From Lepas anatifera (Eukaryota > Arthropoda > Thecostraca > Lepadidae), in contig JAOTON010000977.1 in NCBI GenBank assembly GCA_034440635.1, positions 1,982,501-2,046,500 of the forward strand: 64,000 bases of DNA, given 5' to 3'. Shown here in pieces: positions 1 to 12,239 of the stretch (positions are counted from its first letter, which is position 1; each line of letters opens with the position of its first letter). The translations under genes were made by a program, and so were the position numbers. The notes beneath the pieces were generated by a model that saw only the letters and a program-made list of their open reading frames with translations, searched no databases and was not told the origin of the DNA.

Positions 1-267
1 TCCGACTGCGTGATTGTTGCGATCTTAAAATGCAGGTCTAGCTTTGAAAGCCTATGAGTAAGCATACAATTTCGACCGATATTCAAAATTATTTCCCCTA
101 TCAACGCGTAGTTGAATGCTGTTAAATTTCTTTGAGTATCGTTTTCCGGCAACGATTCGTTTTCTGGCCCCTTCGGAAAAAGGGGGGCCTCCGAGGCCCC
201 CTCCTGTGCGCGTGTTGGATTTATTTAATGCAGTTCAACAGGCAGATAAGAATTCTAGTACACAGTA

Positions 268-270
<3 letters not shown>

Positions 271-334
<64 letters not shown>
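271..334. repeat. (AT)n microsatellite
   Basis: Uninterrupted AT dinucleotide run of about 64 bases. Short ORFs reading YIYIYI through it are artefacts. The flanking 1-800 bases contain no recognisable gene. Confidence 0.97.
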
Positions 335-337
<3 letters not shown>

Positions 338-806
338 TGTATTTGGGAAGTAGTTTTTCTTTAATGCAGGTATTATTAAAAATCACAGCTTCCTTGGCAT
401 TAATTAGTTTCTTGTGCGTCGCTTCGAGTTGGCGGATAAGGCTTCGTTCGTTGTCGTTATATTTATAAAGAATTGTACAAAATGACATCTATTGACGTTT
501 CACCTTCCATAAGGCATCTTCATGAATGCAAATGATATGCAGTTACATTTTACAAGTATAGAATAGATAACATATTTTTAGTTTCGATACGGTACAAAGC
601 ACATTTTAATCTCTTCGCTGACATTTTTTTAAATTGAACACTGGTCGGAAAACAATCGAATGATTCATCGCATAACACGTTGACTAGATATTAGTGCACC
701 TACTCCGGAAAAAAACCCATCAAGTGAAACACACAACAATATGAAACATAACATAACTCAGCTAAACATGAATGTAAATATAAAGCTTAGCTGAACCCTT
801 CCCAAT

Positions 807-2214
807 CTAAAGTGTTTTGTCATAAAGTGCCAGTGTTGTGGATTGTTTTGTCTGGATGTTGATGATGGGTGATGTGTTTCTGATGATAACTGTTTCTAGT
901 GTGGTGAGTCGCCGCCGATCGTTGCAGTGTGCGATTATTTCTGTGTTGGTGGTAAGCATGTCTCTGGTGATGCTGATGCCATGGTGTTCGTGCATGTGTT
1001 TCTTCGGTGAACCTTGTTGTATATGCATTGTGAGTCTGCGGCTGAGTGTTGTTGTTGTGTAGCCAACGTAATATACCTCGCGGGTTTCGCAGTCCCCGGC
1101 TGTACATCGGTAGCGGTATATTACGTTGGTCTGCTTCAGTGGTGCCTGCTTGTGGGTGTTGTTCTTCATGACAAGTGTTGATGTCTTGGGGTTAGTGTAG
1201 TAGATGTTGAGGCGTATTTTCTTGTTTGGGTCAGTAGGTACTGTGTTGCGTTTCACGATGTTAGTGATTGCCTTCTCATCCGCCTTCCATGATGAAGTGA
1301 GAGTGTTCTTGTAGTGGACGGTAATACTTTCCTGCGGTGTCTGTGTGCCATCATGCCTACGTGTCTCCGTGGTGCCTGCGGTGTCTTCGTGCGGTGTCTG
1401 CGGTGTCTGTGGATCGTTTTCCATGTAGTCATTTAACATTTTGTGTGTGACGCGGTCAAAATCAGAGTTGCTGTAGCCGTTATCAACTAGAATTTTCCGC
1501 ACTCTCTTTAGTTCTAGGTTAACTAACTGCCAGGAGCTGCAGTTTCTCAGCTACCTATGCACGTAGGAGCGGATGACCCGTAGCTTATATGCATCTGAGC
1601 AGTCCCCTTCTCCATTCATACACCTGCCTAAATCTGTCGGCTTACGATAGACATCAGTTACAAACTGGCCTTCCTGCACATCGATCATAACATCAAGGAA
1701 TGGCAGTTTGTTGTTGACACTCTTTTCAACTGTGAAGTTGAGTCCTGAGCTATCCTGTAGCGCTTTCAGAAGTCTATCCAGGCATTCATCGTTCGTTACA
1801 TCGACAAAGATATCATCAATATACCGATAATATAGAGAGAACATCGTTTCGTGGCAGAGAGCCTGACTCTCAACATGCCCCATGAAAGCTTAGGCAAATA
1901 CAACGCCCAAAGGCGACCCCATTGCAACACCATCCACTTGTACATACAGCTTACCTTCTGGGCTTCGAAAGGGGGCTTCCTTAGTACAGAGCCGTAAGAG
2001 CCCTTCGAGGACTTTCCTGGGAAGGTTAAGCGGCGGGAGAGAATCATGCTCGTAGACATTCTTCAAGATTATATCAATGGTAGTTTCAATAGGGACATTC
2101 GTGAACAAGCTTTCTACGTCCAAAGAAACTAGAGAACCTATTGGCTTATTCAATTTCAGGATATCAACAAACTCATCCACTGACTTAATGGCATGATCGG
2201 TGTTTATGTGGGGC
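807..2214 (-). pseudogene. Penelope-like retroelement, RT plus GIY-YIG endonuclease, 5'-truncated, two nonsense codons
   Basis: Three consecutive open segments lie in one minus-strand frame and together spell a Penelope-like element polyprotein. Reading from 2214 down: reverse transcriptase motif A (SLDVESLFTNVP), motif B (VAMGSPLGVVFA), catalytic motif C (YRYIDDIF), then KLPFLDVMI and VYRKPTDLG, which are typical of Penelope RTs. A linker follows, with a Cys pair (RCTAGDC), then a GIY-YIG-type endonuclease core (VYYVGYTT, SRRLTMHI, TLETVIIRNTSPIIN). The frame is broken by TAA at 1890-1892, just after motif B, and by TAG at 1551-1553, between the RT and the linker; no frameshift is needed elsewhere. 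The frame stays open into the (AT)n tract at 2215, so the N-terminal part upstream of motif A is missing. Canonical endonuclease-bearing PLEs (Penelope, Poseidon, Neptune groups) have this order. It is a dead copy; the exact clade is not assigned. Confidence 0.93.

Positions 2215-2256
<42 letters not shown>
2215..2256. repeat. (AT)n microsatellite at the 5' truncation of the Penelope copy
   Basis: About 42 bases of AT directly abut the truncated end of the Penelope element. Either the element inserted into, or ended in, a simple repeat, or the tract grew at the junction. Confidence 0.95.
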
Positions 2257-2258
<2 letters not shown>

Positions 2259-4060
2259 TACAATACCATTTGATATACTGGTTTTTAACATTGCTTCCAT
2301 TTTGATAGCGAGGTGCGAAACTTGCCAACTCGGCTACTGGGGTTGTGAACATTTATGAAAATTGGGTGCATAAGTGTGACAAAATAGCGATCTTGACAGT
2401 ATGGTTCAAAATCAAACCGCATATTTTCGAAATACAGAATGAAGCGTGTAGCGATAAATTTAATTTAGAGCTCTGTTCTTCAATTGCACGCGTACCATCA
2501 GTGATACAATATTGGTACTGTGTTCGTTTCTACTAAAACGAGGGACCCCGCTGCGAAAACCCGGAAACCGCTGTACGTTGCCGATTTTAACATGCAGCCC
2601 AATGGTGATTGTTGTAGTTGCCGAAAGTTGCCGCCTAGATGCCCGAAATGTGACAGTCATTTTTTCAGAAATACATGATTGTGGCCATATTTAAGGCATT
2701 AAAGATAACTCAAATACGTTATGTATTTCTGTCCATTTTGTCGGTTAAATAATATTTAAAGTTTGAGTCTCTTCGATTTAGGGTCCCTATTTCTTTGAAT
2801 TTAGTATTAGTACGCCTAAAAGCTACTAGAAAAGTACTAAATGAGTGAAAGAAATAAACATGGCTGGGCAGCAATTCTACCTAAACTACGCAACAGCGGC
2901 AAACAAGTTCGTAATGTTTATTTGATGTAGGCCTGCCAAAAATGTACACGGTGGGAAGCCACTTTTAGGGCATGTTTTTGGGGTATATCTGAGATAAGTG
3001 CAGGCTAAAACTGGCTTGAATAAATAGTGCTGTCCATGGCTAATCTAGATGAATGTAGGCTACTTTGAGACTGATGCACTTTCACATATCAACTTGGTTT
3101 TTCATTCCTTAGCTTGCTTGTGCCTTACCTTATTTGTGCCTAGATCAAGATTGGTTAGGTAGATTTGGAGCTGAGGAAGTTGGGGGTTGGGCCGTAACAG
3201 ACTGGCAACAACAGTATTCGGTGGATTTCATGATCAATTATCATGTAATATTGTACGATAGAATGTTGATGTGTGCCAATGCAGTCCTCCACAAGTGTTA
3301 AACACACACTAACGTGCACTGGAGGGGGCCTGTACCCCCTTCTCATTCGGAAATCGCAGAAAATCTCAGAAGAGACTTTGAAAACGCTGTTGGGTGTGTT
3401 GCTTACTACCAGTGGTGGTAGCAACACAGACCTGAACTGCATGAGTTAAGCGGACTTTGACTACACTGGATCTTTCTTTGGTATGAGACCCATACCTCTG
3501 TAGGTCCTATTAGCCAATAGACATATTTTACATCTTGGGTGTGCTTTTTCTGCAAGGAATGAACGGCGTGATAATCGTGTTGGGGAAATTGATTTGATCT
3601 GTTATAAAATGTACCTGGTCCACTTTACCCACACATTTAGGTAGATCTAATCCTTGTTGACATTGAATTTTGTCCCTTTGTTGATATGTGGATGGTTCGT
3701 GGGGGATGGTTCATGTGTGTGGTCATGCTCCCATTCTGATTAGTTCCCAAATATTATTTTCATGATAATTGCCATTTAATCATGGAATGTACCATAATTG
3801 AACACTCCTTCCAAATGGAAACTTTTCAAGAAATGCATGTCATTGGGGAAACTGGTGGTGCAATAAAGTTATGATCCCAATACGGGAAACAATGATCCAT
3901 ATTGAAATTTTCTTCCAAACATAACATGATCTAAAATGAACACGTTTAATATTTCATGCAGTAATGGCTTGGTGCTTGAACCTTGTCTGTTGAAAGTGAC
4001 GGTGATGCATCGATATTAATGTATTCGATACATTTTTTCCGTTTTTACAAGAGGCATTTT
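2257..4060. other. Gene-free stretch, nothing recognised
   Basis: AT-rich sequence with only short ORFs on either strand and no protein motif, RNA gene or clear repeat boundary that I can support. Confidence 0.6.
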
Positions 4061-4065
4061 TTGGG

Positions 4066-4885
4066 TATTTCTGACCTCTGTTTGATAGCCCCAAACATTT
4101 TACAGAATTTACACCCCTGGTACTAAGGGGCTTGAACTCAGGTCATATGCCACCAGGGGTCAAAAACAGTATTTTGACGATAGCGTTTGCCCTAATCAAG
4201 CTACAGCACTGAATAAAACGTCATCGTCTATGCCTCATCACTGACTTTCATTTGTTATGCAGCAAAGCCACTTTTTGATCTTTCGTGACCTCAGCTCATG
4301 CTATTTTTATATAAATTTTGTCCAATTTGTTCTCAGTTCGACTACCGGAGTCGGAGTCTTACTAAAGTCATCAAAGGACTTGTCACGGAGACCCCAACCA
4401 AACCACCCGAGCGAGTAACTACCACAATGAAGGGTTGATTTAGAAGCCAAAGTTCAACGTCCCACAAAGCACAGGGACGGCCGCCCCGCTCAGGTCACCC
4501 TCTCACCAGTCAGTTGCCAGCCGAGCTGTACGTCGGGTAAACTATTGAGTGCCGGAGCGTCTCAGGGGAACCGATCCCAAACCTGGACATGCACTGTCAC
4601 TGCATGCTTCTGAGCAGCAGGCCGGAGCCCAACGCTCTACCAACTGAGCTACCGGGGCGGCTCGTGAGGTGTCACGTCAGCTATGTCATGAGGTGTCCTC
4701 TGGAGGTCAAACCACTGGCTGGAGGTCCTTATGTTTCACATAGCGGACAAAATATACAATACACTTTTACAATGCACTTTGCATATTTGCGCTAACCCCC
4801 ATATTTTCGGAGTTATAGGGGGCCATCGATGCCCCCGGTGGGGTGAGGTGGAGCCGGACCCCCGGTGGGGCGCGAATTCAAATAT
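4066..4885. repeat. AGGTCA-rich dispersed repeat, copy A, split by a SINE
   Basis: The segments 4066-4308 and 4661-4885 are colinear with 19860-20335. Shared landmarks are the phrases around 'ggggtcaaaaacagtattttg', 'aaccactggctggaggtc', 'gtttcacatagcgga', 'gcatatttgcgctaac' and 'atcgatgcccccggtgggg'. The break between the two segments is filled by a tRNA-SINE. The family is rich in AGGTCA/TGACCT hexamers. No coding capacity is seen and the transposon class is unknown. Confidence 0.75.
4309..4660 (-). mobile_element. tRNA-derived SINE, copy 1
   Basis: Read on the minus strand, the element begins with a tRNA-like 5' end carrying an RNA polymerase III A box (TAGCTCAGTTGG, complement of 4641-4653). 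A tRNA-unrelated body follows, and it ends in a short tail (complement of tatttttatataaattttg). The same ~350-bp unit recurs at 11913-12229 and 43321-43672, which establishes its boundaries. Possible short target duplication: gctcatg on the left and gctcgtg on the right. It interrupts the AGGTCA-rich repeat. Confidence 0.88.
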
Positions 4886-4889
4886 CATA

Positions 4890-6940
4890 TTGCATACCAT
4901 TCCACTTTTTGGATTAAGACAAACACATGGATACACTTGGCTTTATTCAAAGTCTACTGGTTCCTGTGTGGTTGAAATTTCCGAAGTCAGTCCAAATGTT
5001 ACCAATTTTGGTCACCTGCCACGCCACAGTTGGCCGGATAAGGCTCAAACTTGCTACAAGAGTACCAGCGGTAAAATGCTTTCAGCTTTGTTTCGATTTT
5101 ACCGTATTCCTATTGATTTTGTATCATAGGTGGTCAGAAACGACCCCCCCTGGGCGGCCGTGGGTGCTGAAATAGTCTGGAAGGTAACTCACGTACTGAA
5201 CTGATTTGGTCCCGAGTCACAATGAGATCACTTAGCATGCGCACTTGAACATCGGTCCCAGATTCAAGACCCAGCACGTTCTCTGAATAATTATACACAG
5301 ATCCCTCCAAAACACTTACAATAGGATGAGGTTGCGACGACTTAGGGATAACTTTGATAGTTAGCGAATCTTTAAACCCGAAACATTATTAATAGCACAG
5401 CAAACGGTATCCTAGCAACTACAAACCCAATTTCGGTACAAGATACCAAGGTATGCATCATTAGTATTTTGAACGCAGATTTGACACCATTTTTAATCAC
5501 ACGGCTTGTATACTTATACGCATGTACGGTATAAATAAATGCCATACTTGGTGCAAGCGATTAGCTTTTGTTCAAGAATGACCTGTAAGTCACCAATGAC
5601 GTCATTGGTCTGCTCATCAAAATGTTAGCCTCGCTTGCATTCTCGAGTGCTCCTCCTACACCAGAGCAGCACAAAATGATGTCACAGGCACTGCTCATAC
5701 AACTTTAGAACGTAGGACAAGCTATGGTTTTTAAATCCGAAATCAGAAAGAAATCCATGTTAGCTGAACGGCGTATGAGGGAATGCCCCAGATACTTTTC
5801 TTTAACGATTATATGCTTTCCAAAATTCATTGAGTCGAAGCCACAGTAAGCTATGCTAAGATAGCTTTATGGACGAGCACTTACAAATTTACTGTTTACA
5901 ACAAAAACAAAAATGAATCTGCAGTTGAAAGCTTGGTTTTCGACTCTAATATAAGCTGCAGGTTGTTAAAAAAGAGTCCGTAATGTGATTTAGTGCATGG
6001 GATATTACACACATGTTTAACAAGCTGAGAGGATACATGTTTAAAAAGAGAACAACCAAAGTATTGAAGAGATCAGTTAAAATCAGCTCAACCATTAACA
6101 AACACCTACTGCATTGACACCACTTTCCTACACTTAATACACACTCATCAATCATGATCTATAGAAGTGTATCTGACACCTTTAAACACAATGTTCCACC
6201 GTAAGGATTCACGGTCGCTACTTGGTGTAATTCTAAAACAAAAATGTTTAAAGAACAGACAGCTGTTCACCTGAACGTTCACAGCCTGATCCGACATAGC
6301 AGATATATGGTCAGCGTAAAACAGGACAACGAGACCTTCAGATAGTCACTCAGTCTATCAAAGAACAAAATGTGTCATGTTTACATTTCATTCTGGCTTC
6401 AGCTGATATGTCTCCCATCTCATGTTTGCACAGGAATTTTATCGAACACAATGGGTGTGTACATTTAGCAGAGATTCTCAAGTGTCCAAATGATTGGCAG
6501 CAAGAGCGAAGTCAGCTAAGGAAAAAATATCAGCCAAGAAACGGCACCAGAGCGTATTCTTTATTGTCAGAGAGGGAAGGGATGTACAATAATTACCTTG
6601 GTTTTCCCAGACGATGCAGAATAGACATGGAAAATCCGAAAAGCCAAATGTTAAAATGATTGGTAGAAAAACAACTCAATTCTTAACATGTTCCTTCAAG
6701 TACCCTATAACCATTAACACTTGCAGTGGAGAGGTGTCTGGCATCAACGTCCTATGGGTCCTAAAGTACCCCCCTGAGAGCACAGTAACCAAAGGGGTTA
6801 CAAAAACACCCGCTTCGAAAAGTGTCGGGTGATCTCCATTATACCCAGATTTCAGTTACCTAGGTAAATACCGTCAAGGTCAAACGAGGTCGTAAAGGTC
6901 AAATAGGAGCCGTGCTGGAGACCTATTGGGAAATTCCGTG
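4890..6940. other. Gene-free stretch, nothing recognised
   Basis: Only short ORFs without recognisable motifs. No splice-compatible conserved exon was found. Confidence 0.55.
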
Positions 6941-6948
6941 GTTATCAG

Positions 6949-7340
6949 ACTTGTTGATTGCTCAATTTTTTTAAGGGACTTAACTCTGACTCACAGCTTA
7001 GCTGACTCTGATTCGGGCTCAACTCACCGCGTTGAAATAGTGGGTCGACTCTGACTCAGCAAAAATCCAGAAGTGAGTCGACCCAACTCCGACTCAGATA
7101 AGTATTGAGTCAGAGTTCACTTCGACTCAGAATGATGACAAAGTATGTGCACGTTAGATGTACATTTCGTTCAGTAATATGAAAATTGCAATGCATTTAT
7201 ACATCACATAAACTTTTTGCTTCTTAAAATCTAAGAAAGATGCTGATCGCTAACATGCGAATGAGATCAAGGGCGTGAGGGCTTTTCATTTTGAATGCAT
7301 GTCCTTAAGACAAAAATAATAATTCAAGGAATATGCACCG
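6949..7340. repeat. GACTC-rich dispersed repeat, copy A
   Basis: The block holds repeated GACTC/GAGTC pentamers, then a colinear downstream body (aattgcaatgcatt, gagggcttttcattttgaa, atgtcctta). The same order recurs at 40424-41180, so this is an interspersed repeat rather than local simple sequence. It is non-coding and its class is unknown. Confidence 0.75.
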
Positions 7341-7344
7341 TTTC

Positions 7345-8650
7345 AAATGCGAAGAACAGGAATACAAATTTTAGGTATATGGATTTTTGAGGCTTGTAAA
7401 CCAACATGCGTCGCATTTGAATCGGCTCGGAATCGTTTGCAAAAAAACGATGAAGGTCCGATTGAACCCCCAGCCGATGATGGGTCAAGGCAGGGTACAA
7501 AAGGGGAGATGGTGGAAATTTCCCTCAGCTTTGGCTCGTGCAGCCGACCTTTCACCTAGTGATGTTTCCATTGGCAGGCATGTGTTTAAATTGATAGGAG
7601 AAGGCAGGGACGTTGCTGATGTCACGATAGAACGAGCGGAATAATGTACGGAACAATTTCTGCTGAGGCCATGGCACGTTGACAAAATTTGTATTACTTT
7701 TTAGCGTTCCAAAATCGGCATTGTTGGACTCAAGAGATATCTTTTGATCAGCTCGATATATTTGCATGTATATGCCGTGCATCTCAATTGCAAAGCCGAA
7801 ACACGGGGAATGTATGTCATGTTTCATCAAAGTACTGCGAGATCACATTACCGGTTCCTTTGAACGACTCCTCATCCAAACCTAAGAAGCTGCCTAGTTT
7901 TTCGTGCTCATGCCGCAAAAATAGGATTACCTTCATAAGCTTCCGTGCTGATGATTCGATTGACACCTGCTCTGCTGCTATGCACTGTAAGAATTGCTGT
8001 GTACTTAAGCCCTTACTGTCTTCTGATTTATCAACTTTTTAGGGTTTTAGGCCAAGGTCACTCCCACAAGATCTTATGTGGTTGATGACACTCTACCTTT
8101 AGCAGGCTTTCCGAGAACTTATGATAAGAATTACCAATAAATCATTGGCTTGTTTCTGTCTCCTGAAACATGTGTTCTCAATACCCTCATTATCCATACA
8201 AATGATACCGATTTTACATTTTAATTGATTGAGCCTTATCAAAACCTACTATTCCCATGAAATAATACACCTCCAAATCAGAGCCAAAACAGTCTGCGAG
8301 ACCTGTTCATTGGCTACAAATAATAAGTCATTCAGGTTCACCCGGCACCGCCTAAGCTCTTTTCGTACACACCACCACCTGGGGGTCCGATCGGACCTCC
8401 TCCCTTATACGATCTCAAGAACCGGTAAGAGTTACGGAAAAAATAAAAGGCACTGGAATTGTCTTACCGCTTTCTACTCTGGTGCCGAGTTTGAACTATA
8501 TCAGTTGATCCGTGACGTCACATTGGGCCAAAATGGGTCAAATTTAGACCCATTCAGAAAATCCTTATTCTTTGGGAGCCATTAGACCTAGAACCAAACA
8601 AGTGATATCAATATGTTTGACTTGACTCAATAATAAAATGATATGTAGAA
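7345..8650. other. Gene-free stretch, nothing recognised
   Basis: Overlapping short ORFs on both strands at 7343-7830 show no family signature. No RNA gene was seen. Confidence 0.5.
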
Positions 8651-8654
8651 TGAC

Positions 8655-9370
8655 TGTTTAATGTTACATTATGACCTCGAAGTCAGGTCGAGGTCAAATG
8701 ATGATCTTTCAAGATCATGTTGCAAATCATTCGAATTTTTGCATCATGTTCATCATAAGTGTCGCCACCGGCAAAAAGTGGGGGGCCAGCCAAACTTCAA
8801 CCTGATGCTGACAAAACTTCCAACATCAGGACCAAAACTGTTCAATTTGGGCTCCTCGTTGCCTTCGCGGGCTGGATGTGATGTCCGGCTTTCTTTTTGA
8901 CTGGATCAGAATTTTTGGCAGTGGGGGGGGCCTTCGAGATGTTCATTACTAAGATACACAATTTCAGACTGTATCTTGCTTCGTTTAAAAGTTATCGACA
9001 CAATAAATTTCGAAAACCGGAACAGTGGTGACCTCTGGTAACTTTACTGTTGACCTGACCTCAAAATAGATTCCAGCATGCATACTTTTTGTTTTAAGAG
9101 CTTTTGAATGATATTTTGAAACTTGATCTAACTCTTATAAAATCCGAGTTACACCCTGATTTTGTCAGCCTCATTCCAGAAGACCAGACTTGCCTTACAT
9201 GGGTTCATAAATGACGTCATAACTTTGTTGACCTGACTTATCCCGGTGTCAATTTTTGTCCTAATTTGTAAAATTGATCACCCTACAGGCGTGCAAAGCG
9301 ATGCGCGTCTCATCATTCGCGAAAAACCGAGTGGGGTGCGATTGGACCCCACCCCAGTCCATGAAGGATT
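8655..9370. repeat. AGGTCA-rich repeat remnants
   Basis: Tight clusters of AGGTCA/TGACCT occur at 8670-8700 and 9030-9060. They sit in sequence of the same style as 4066-4885 and 19530-20335, including a 'gtggggtgcgattggaccccacc' hairpin at 9333-9355. Alignment is too weak by eye to set exact ends. Confidence 0.5.
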
Positions 9371-9420
9371 AAGCATATGGCCGCCAGTATACCGTCTGTA
9401 AAGCAGCCTATCACTTGGTC

Positions 9421-9560
9421 TCAGCGGCAGATACAACGGGGGGGACTAGGGGCGCAAGCCCCCTTGCTAAAATGTTATAGTGTCTATATCTAATATAGTG
9501 CCGGAAGCTGTTCCGATACAGTGACAGGGGAGGCTTGAGGCCCCCAGGCCCCCACGCTGG
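9421..9560. repeat. Dispersed repeat related to 18838-18972
   Basis: The order of matching blocks is the same in both places: 'gcggcagatacaa/gcggataca', a G-run, 'ggg(g)c(t)caag(c/t)ccc', 'agtg(t/c)ctat', 'ggaagctgttccga/ggaggcagttccga', 'gaggcccc'. The left end resembles the GTGGCGGAT ends of other hAT-like MITEs in the window. No target duplication was identified. Confidence 0.6.
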
Positions 9561-10214
9561 CATGCGCAATTTACGCATGCGTTCTAGGCTAAGAACGGTA
9601 ACATGAATATTGTGCAGCCACCTGATAAAGTGGAATGCATAGATAAGCAGGGTGTTGATCGAGGTTGGGAGTTCAGATTCTCCCGCTCGCTAGATTCTGT
9701 AGAGCCTTCAATAGCGTGAGAACTTCCAACACATTATAGTTTGCGTTTCAGAAATAAAAAGTGTTTGGGCGTGAAAATACGAGCTGAGAATGCAACGCCC
9801 TTACAGTGACTAGAATTCCCACTTTCATCGCCACCGAAACAAACTCAATTTCCGATTCCATATCTAAAAAATGCCTCCTAAGTCTCTATTTTATACCCTA
9901 AAAGGTCAATGACTAATCATGATCTACGCAGTTAAGACGTTGAAAGTTAAAGGAGTTTGTTAACACTGCAGGCTTGGCTAATTGTCGAATTCTTGACCTT
10001 CTGAGCCCCTGGCTTCTGCGCAGCTGCCTCTCAATTAAATCACTAGAGCGTGTCGTCATGGAATTTGGTAGCAATCATGTATTTCCGATAAAATCAGGAC
10101 TGGCCGTTTCTTATACGTTGATAAAGACCATAGGTAGTTCAGTGAGACCTAACCAAAAAAATGAAACTCACTGTCAATGATGGTGTGGGTGACCATATAG
10201 GCATCCAACACATA

Positions 10215-10523
10215 AGCCCTGTTCCAGCTGTCAGCACAGTTTTGTCAGCAGGACCTCTAACCTCTCCTCCAGAAAAGTAACATCAGTACCATAATCGCCT
10301 CTTGATTGTGCTAAGCAAAGGGAACTTAATCCTTTATACCATTAAAAAATATTAGGCTGCCACTTCGTGCTTTTACTATTTTTCATCAGCGCAAACAGCA
10401 GGCCATCAGCCCGTAAAACCTCTAGAACTAGTTCCCGGGGAGAGGCTACAATCCTGTGACGTAGGCGCAACGCGGCCCGCTGATTGGTGCTGACAAAGCT
10501 GTGCTGACAGCTGGAACAGGGCT
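10215..10523. mobile_element. MITE with ~36-bp terminal inverted repeats
   Basis: The left end (AGCCCTGTTCCAGCTGTCAG...) and the right end (complement of CTGACAGCTGGAACAGGGCT) match over about 36 bp with few differences. A 3-bp direct repeat, ATA, flanks both sides (10212-10214 and 10524-10526). The length is 309 bp with no ORF. The superfamily is not certain from a 3-bp duplication alone. Confidence 0.85.
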
Positions 10524-11912
10524 ATACAATCCAGAGGGAGAACCAGAAGAGCTCGAGTCTCAAGTTTCGAGTAGGTTTAGGTAGAGTTTTTTTAATCAAC
10601 AGTTCAAAGTGAACATGGTACCTATGTTGGATTTGAACTGACATAGGTATTAAATTGAGTCTGTATTAAGACTTGCATGTATAAAGTCCCTTTGTTTCAT
10701 ACTTTATGAGTTTCATAATGCCCAGGCTGAAGAGAGTTGAAAAGAAAATGAATTAAGCATATAAGCCATGGAATCTATGATATCTTGTTTCGTGCTGCAC
10801 ATGCCCTAAAACTGTTGTCATCACAAGGTGAACCGCAGCAGAATACAACAAAGAGAAGATGCCTACTCAAAGAAGGGATCGACTATATTTTCGTTGAAGT
10901 TATTGCATTTCAGACGCTATTGAATGTTTTCTTGTTGTTGAAATACTTATACAATAAAAATGTTCCCTGCCTCAATACTAAGGAGCTTTCAAATGAAAAT
11001 GCCAACTGACGCTTTGGGTAATTTAGATAGGTGGTGGTTTCGTGCATGTCAAACAGCTCAAAGTGGCCTATGTGAACACTTGAAATGAAACGGTATGAGC
11101 GAAAAACTCCAAACTGGTGGAGAAACCGTCACAGGAAGCGCAAAAATATATTACAACGACTTTTTAACTAAAAGCATAACCCACCAGCTTTTAGCAAGCT
11201 GGAGTTTTATCAGCCAATGCTGTTTCTGCTCGGTGTCCCAGATTACCTCGCGGCGGACTGTCTGGTGGTATGCGAACCAGGTACGGCATTGGTTTCGGAA
11301 GCAGTGGTTAAAGTCATGGCCCAATATGGTCTAGTTTCTCAGGCAACAATCACAGGCAGTACTTTCTTTCCCTCCAGTAATATTACCAACTGGTAGTTGT
11401 TTTCGCCTCCAGGATTTGGAGAACAAACCCAGAGGTTATTGGAGAACCCAAGCGGTAGACTAGCCCTGACCGGAGCGGTGCACCGACTTTCTCGTGCAAA
11501 AATCGGGTCTTTAACACTGTGCGAGCCGGCATAAATAACAAATTTGTTTTTCTAAACACTCCGTACCTAGCTGGTGCAACAAATCTTGCCATGTTAACAT
11601 ATGGTTGTAAATTGCTATCCAAATGATTTTTTGCCGTTTTCATTTGACAGCTTTTACAGAAAGCGATCAAGGTAAATCCCCAAAGATAAAGTTGATTTAT
11701 CTGAATAAGCCTTTCACGTGTTTTTCAGTACAATCACAGCCAATCCTCAAATATTTTTGGCACTTTCATGGACTTGCAATTTTTTCTAACGTCGATTACT
11801 TTTCATACTATTCTATCTTCATGTCTTCATCATGATAGTCTCACAACAGACTATGACTAATTGTATTTAATTTCTCAATCAATCAACTCAATTCCTTCAA
11901 GACACAAACAGG

Positions 11913-12229
11913 ATTTTTTATAAATTTTGTTCAGTTGTTCCTGTACGACTGGTGGGTCGGTCTCACTAAGTCATAGGGACTTGTCCGGAGACCCGACCCC
12001 ACCCCCGAACGGACTCCCTCAATGGGGGTTAATTTAGAAGCCAAGTTTAACGTCCCAAGCACGGGACGGCCGCCCCGCTCGGTCCTCTCACCAGTCGTTG
12101 CCGCCGACCTGTCGTCGGGTAACTTTGGCGCCGGAGCGTCTCGGGGCCGATCCCAGCCTGGGCTGCCCTGCCACTGCATGCTTCTGAGCACGGGCCGGAG
12201 CCCAAGCTCACACTGGCTACCGGGCGGCA
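11913..12229 (-). mobile_element. tRNA-derived SINE, copy 2, A-depleted
   Basis: It is colinear with the other two SINE copies, from the tail (ttttttataaattttgttcagttgttcc) to the tRNA-like 5' end (ctaccgggcggc). It is shorter by about 35 bases because of many dispersed 1-3 base deletions, most of which remove A on the plus strand (see findings). The A box region is disrupted (cccaagctcacactggctacc). The overlapping ORFs here are not genes. Confidence 0.82.
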
Positions 12230-12239
12230 AATCTTGAGC

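Noticed and set aside
4589..4660. tRNA gene
   Set aside because: The A box is real, but the sequence lacks a complete tRNA fold and continues into a repeated SINE body present three times.
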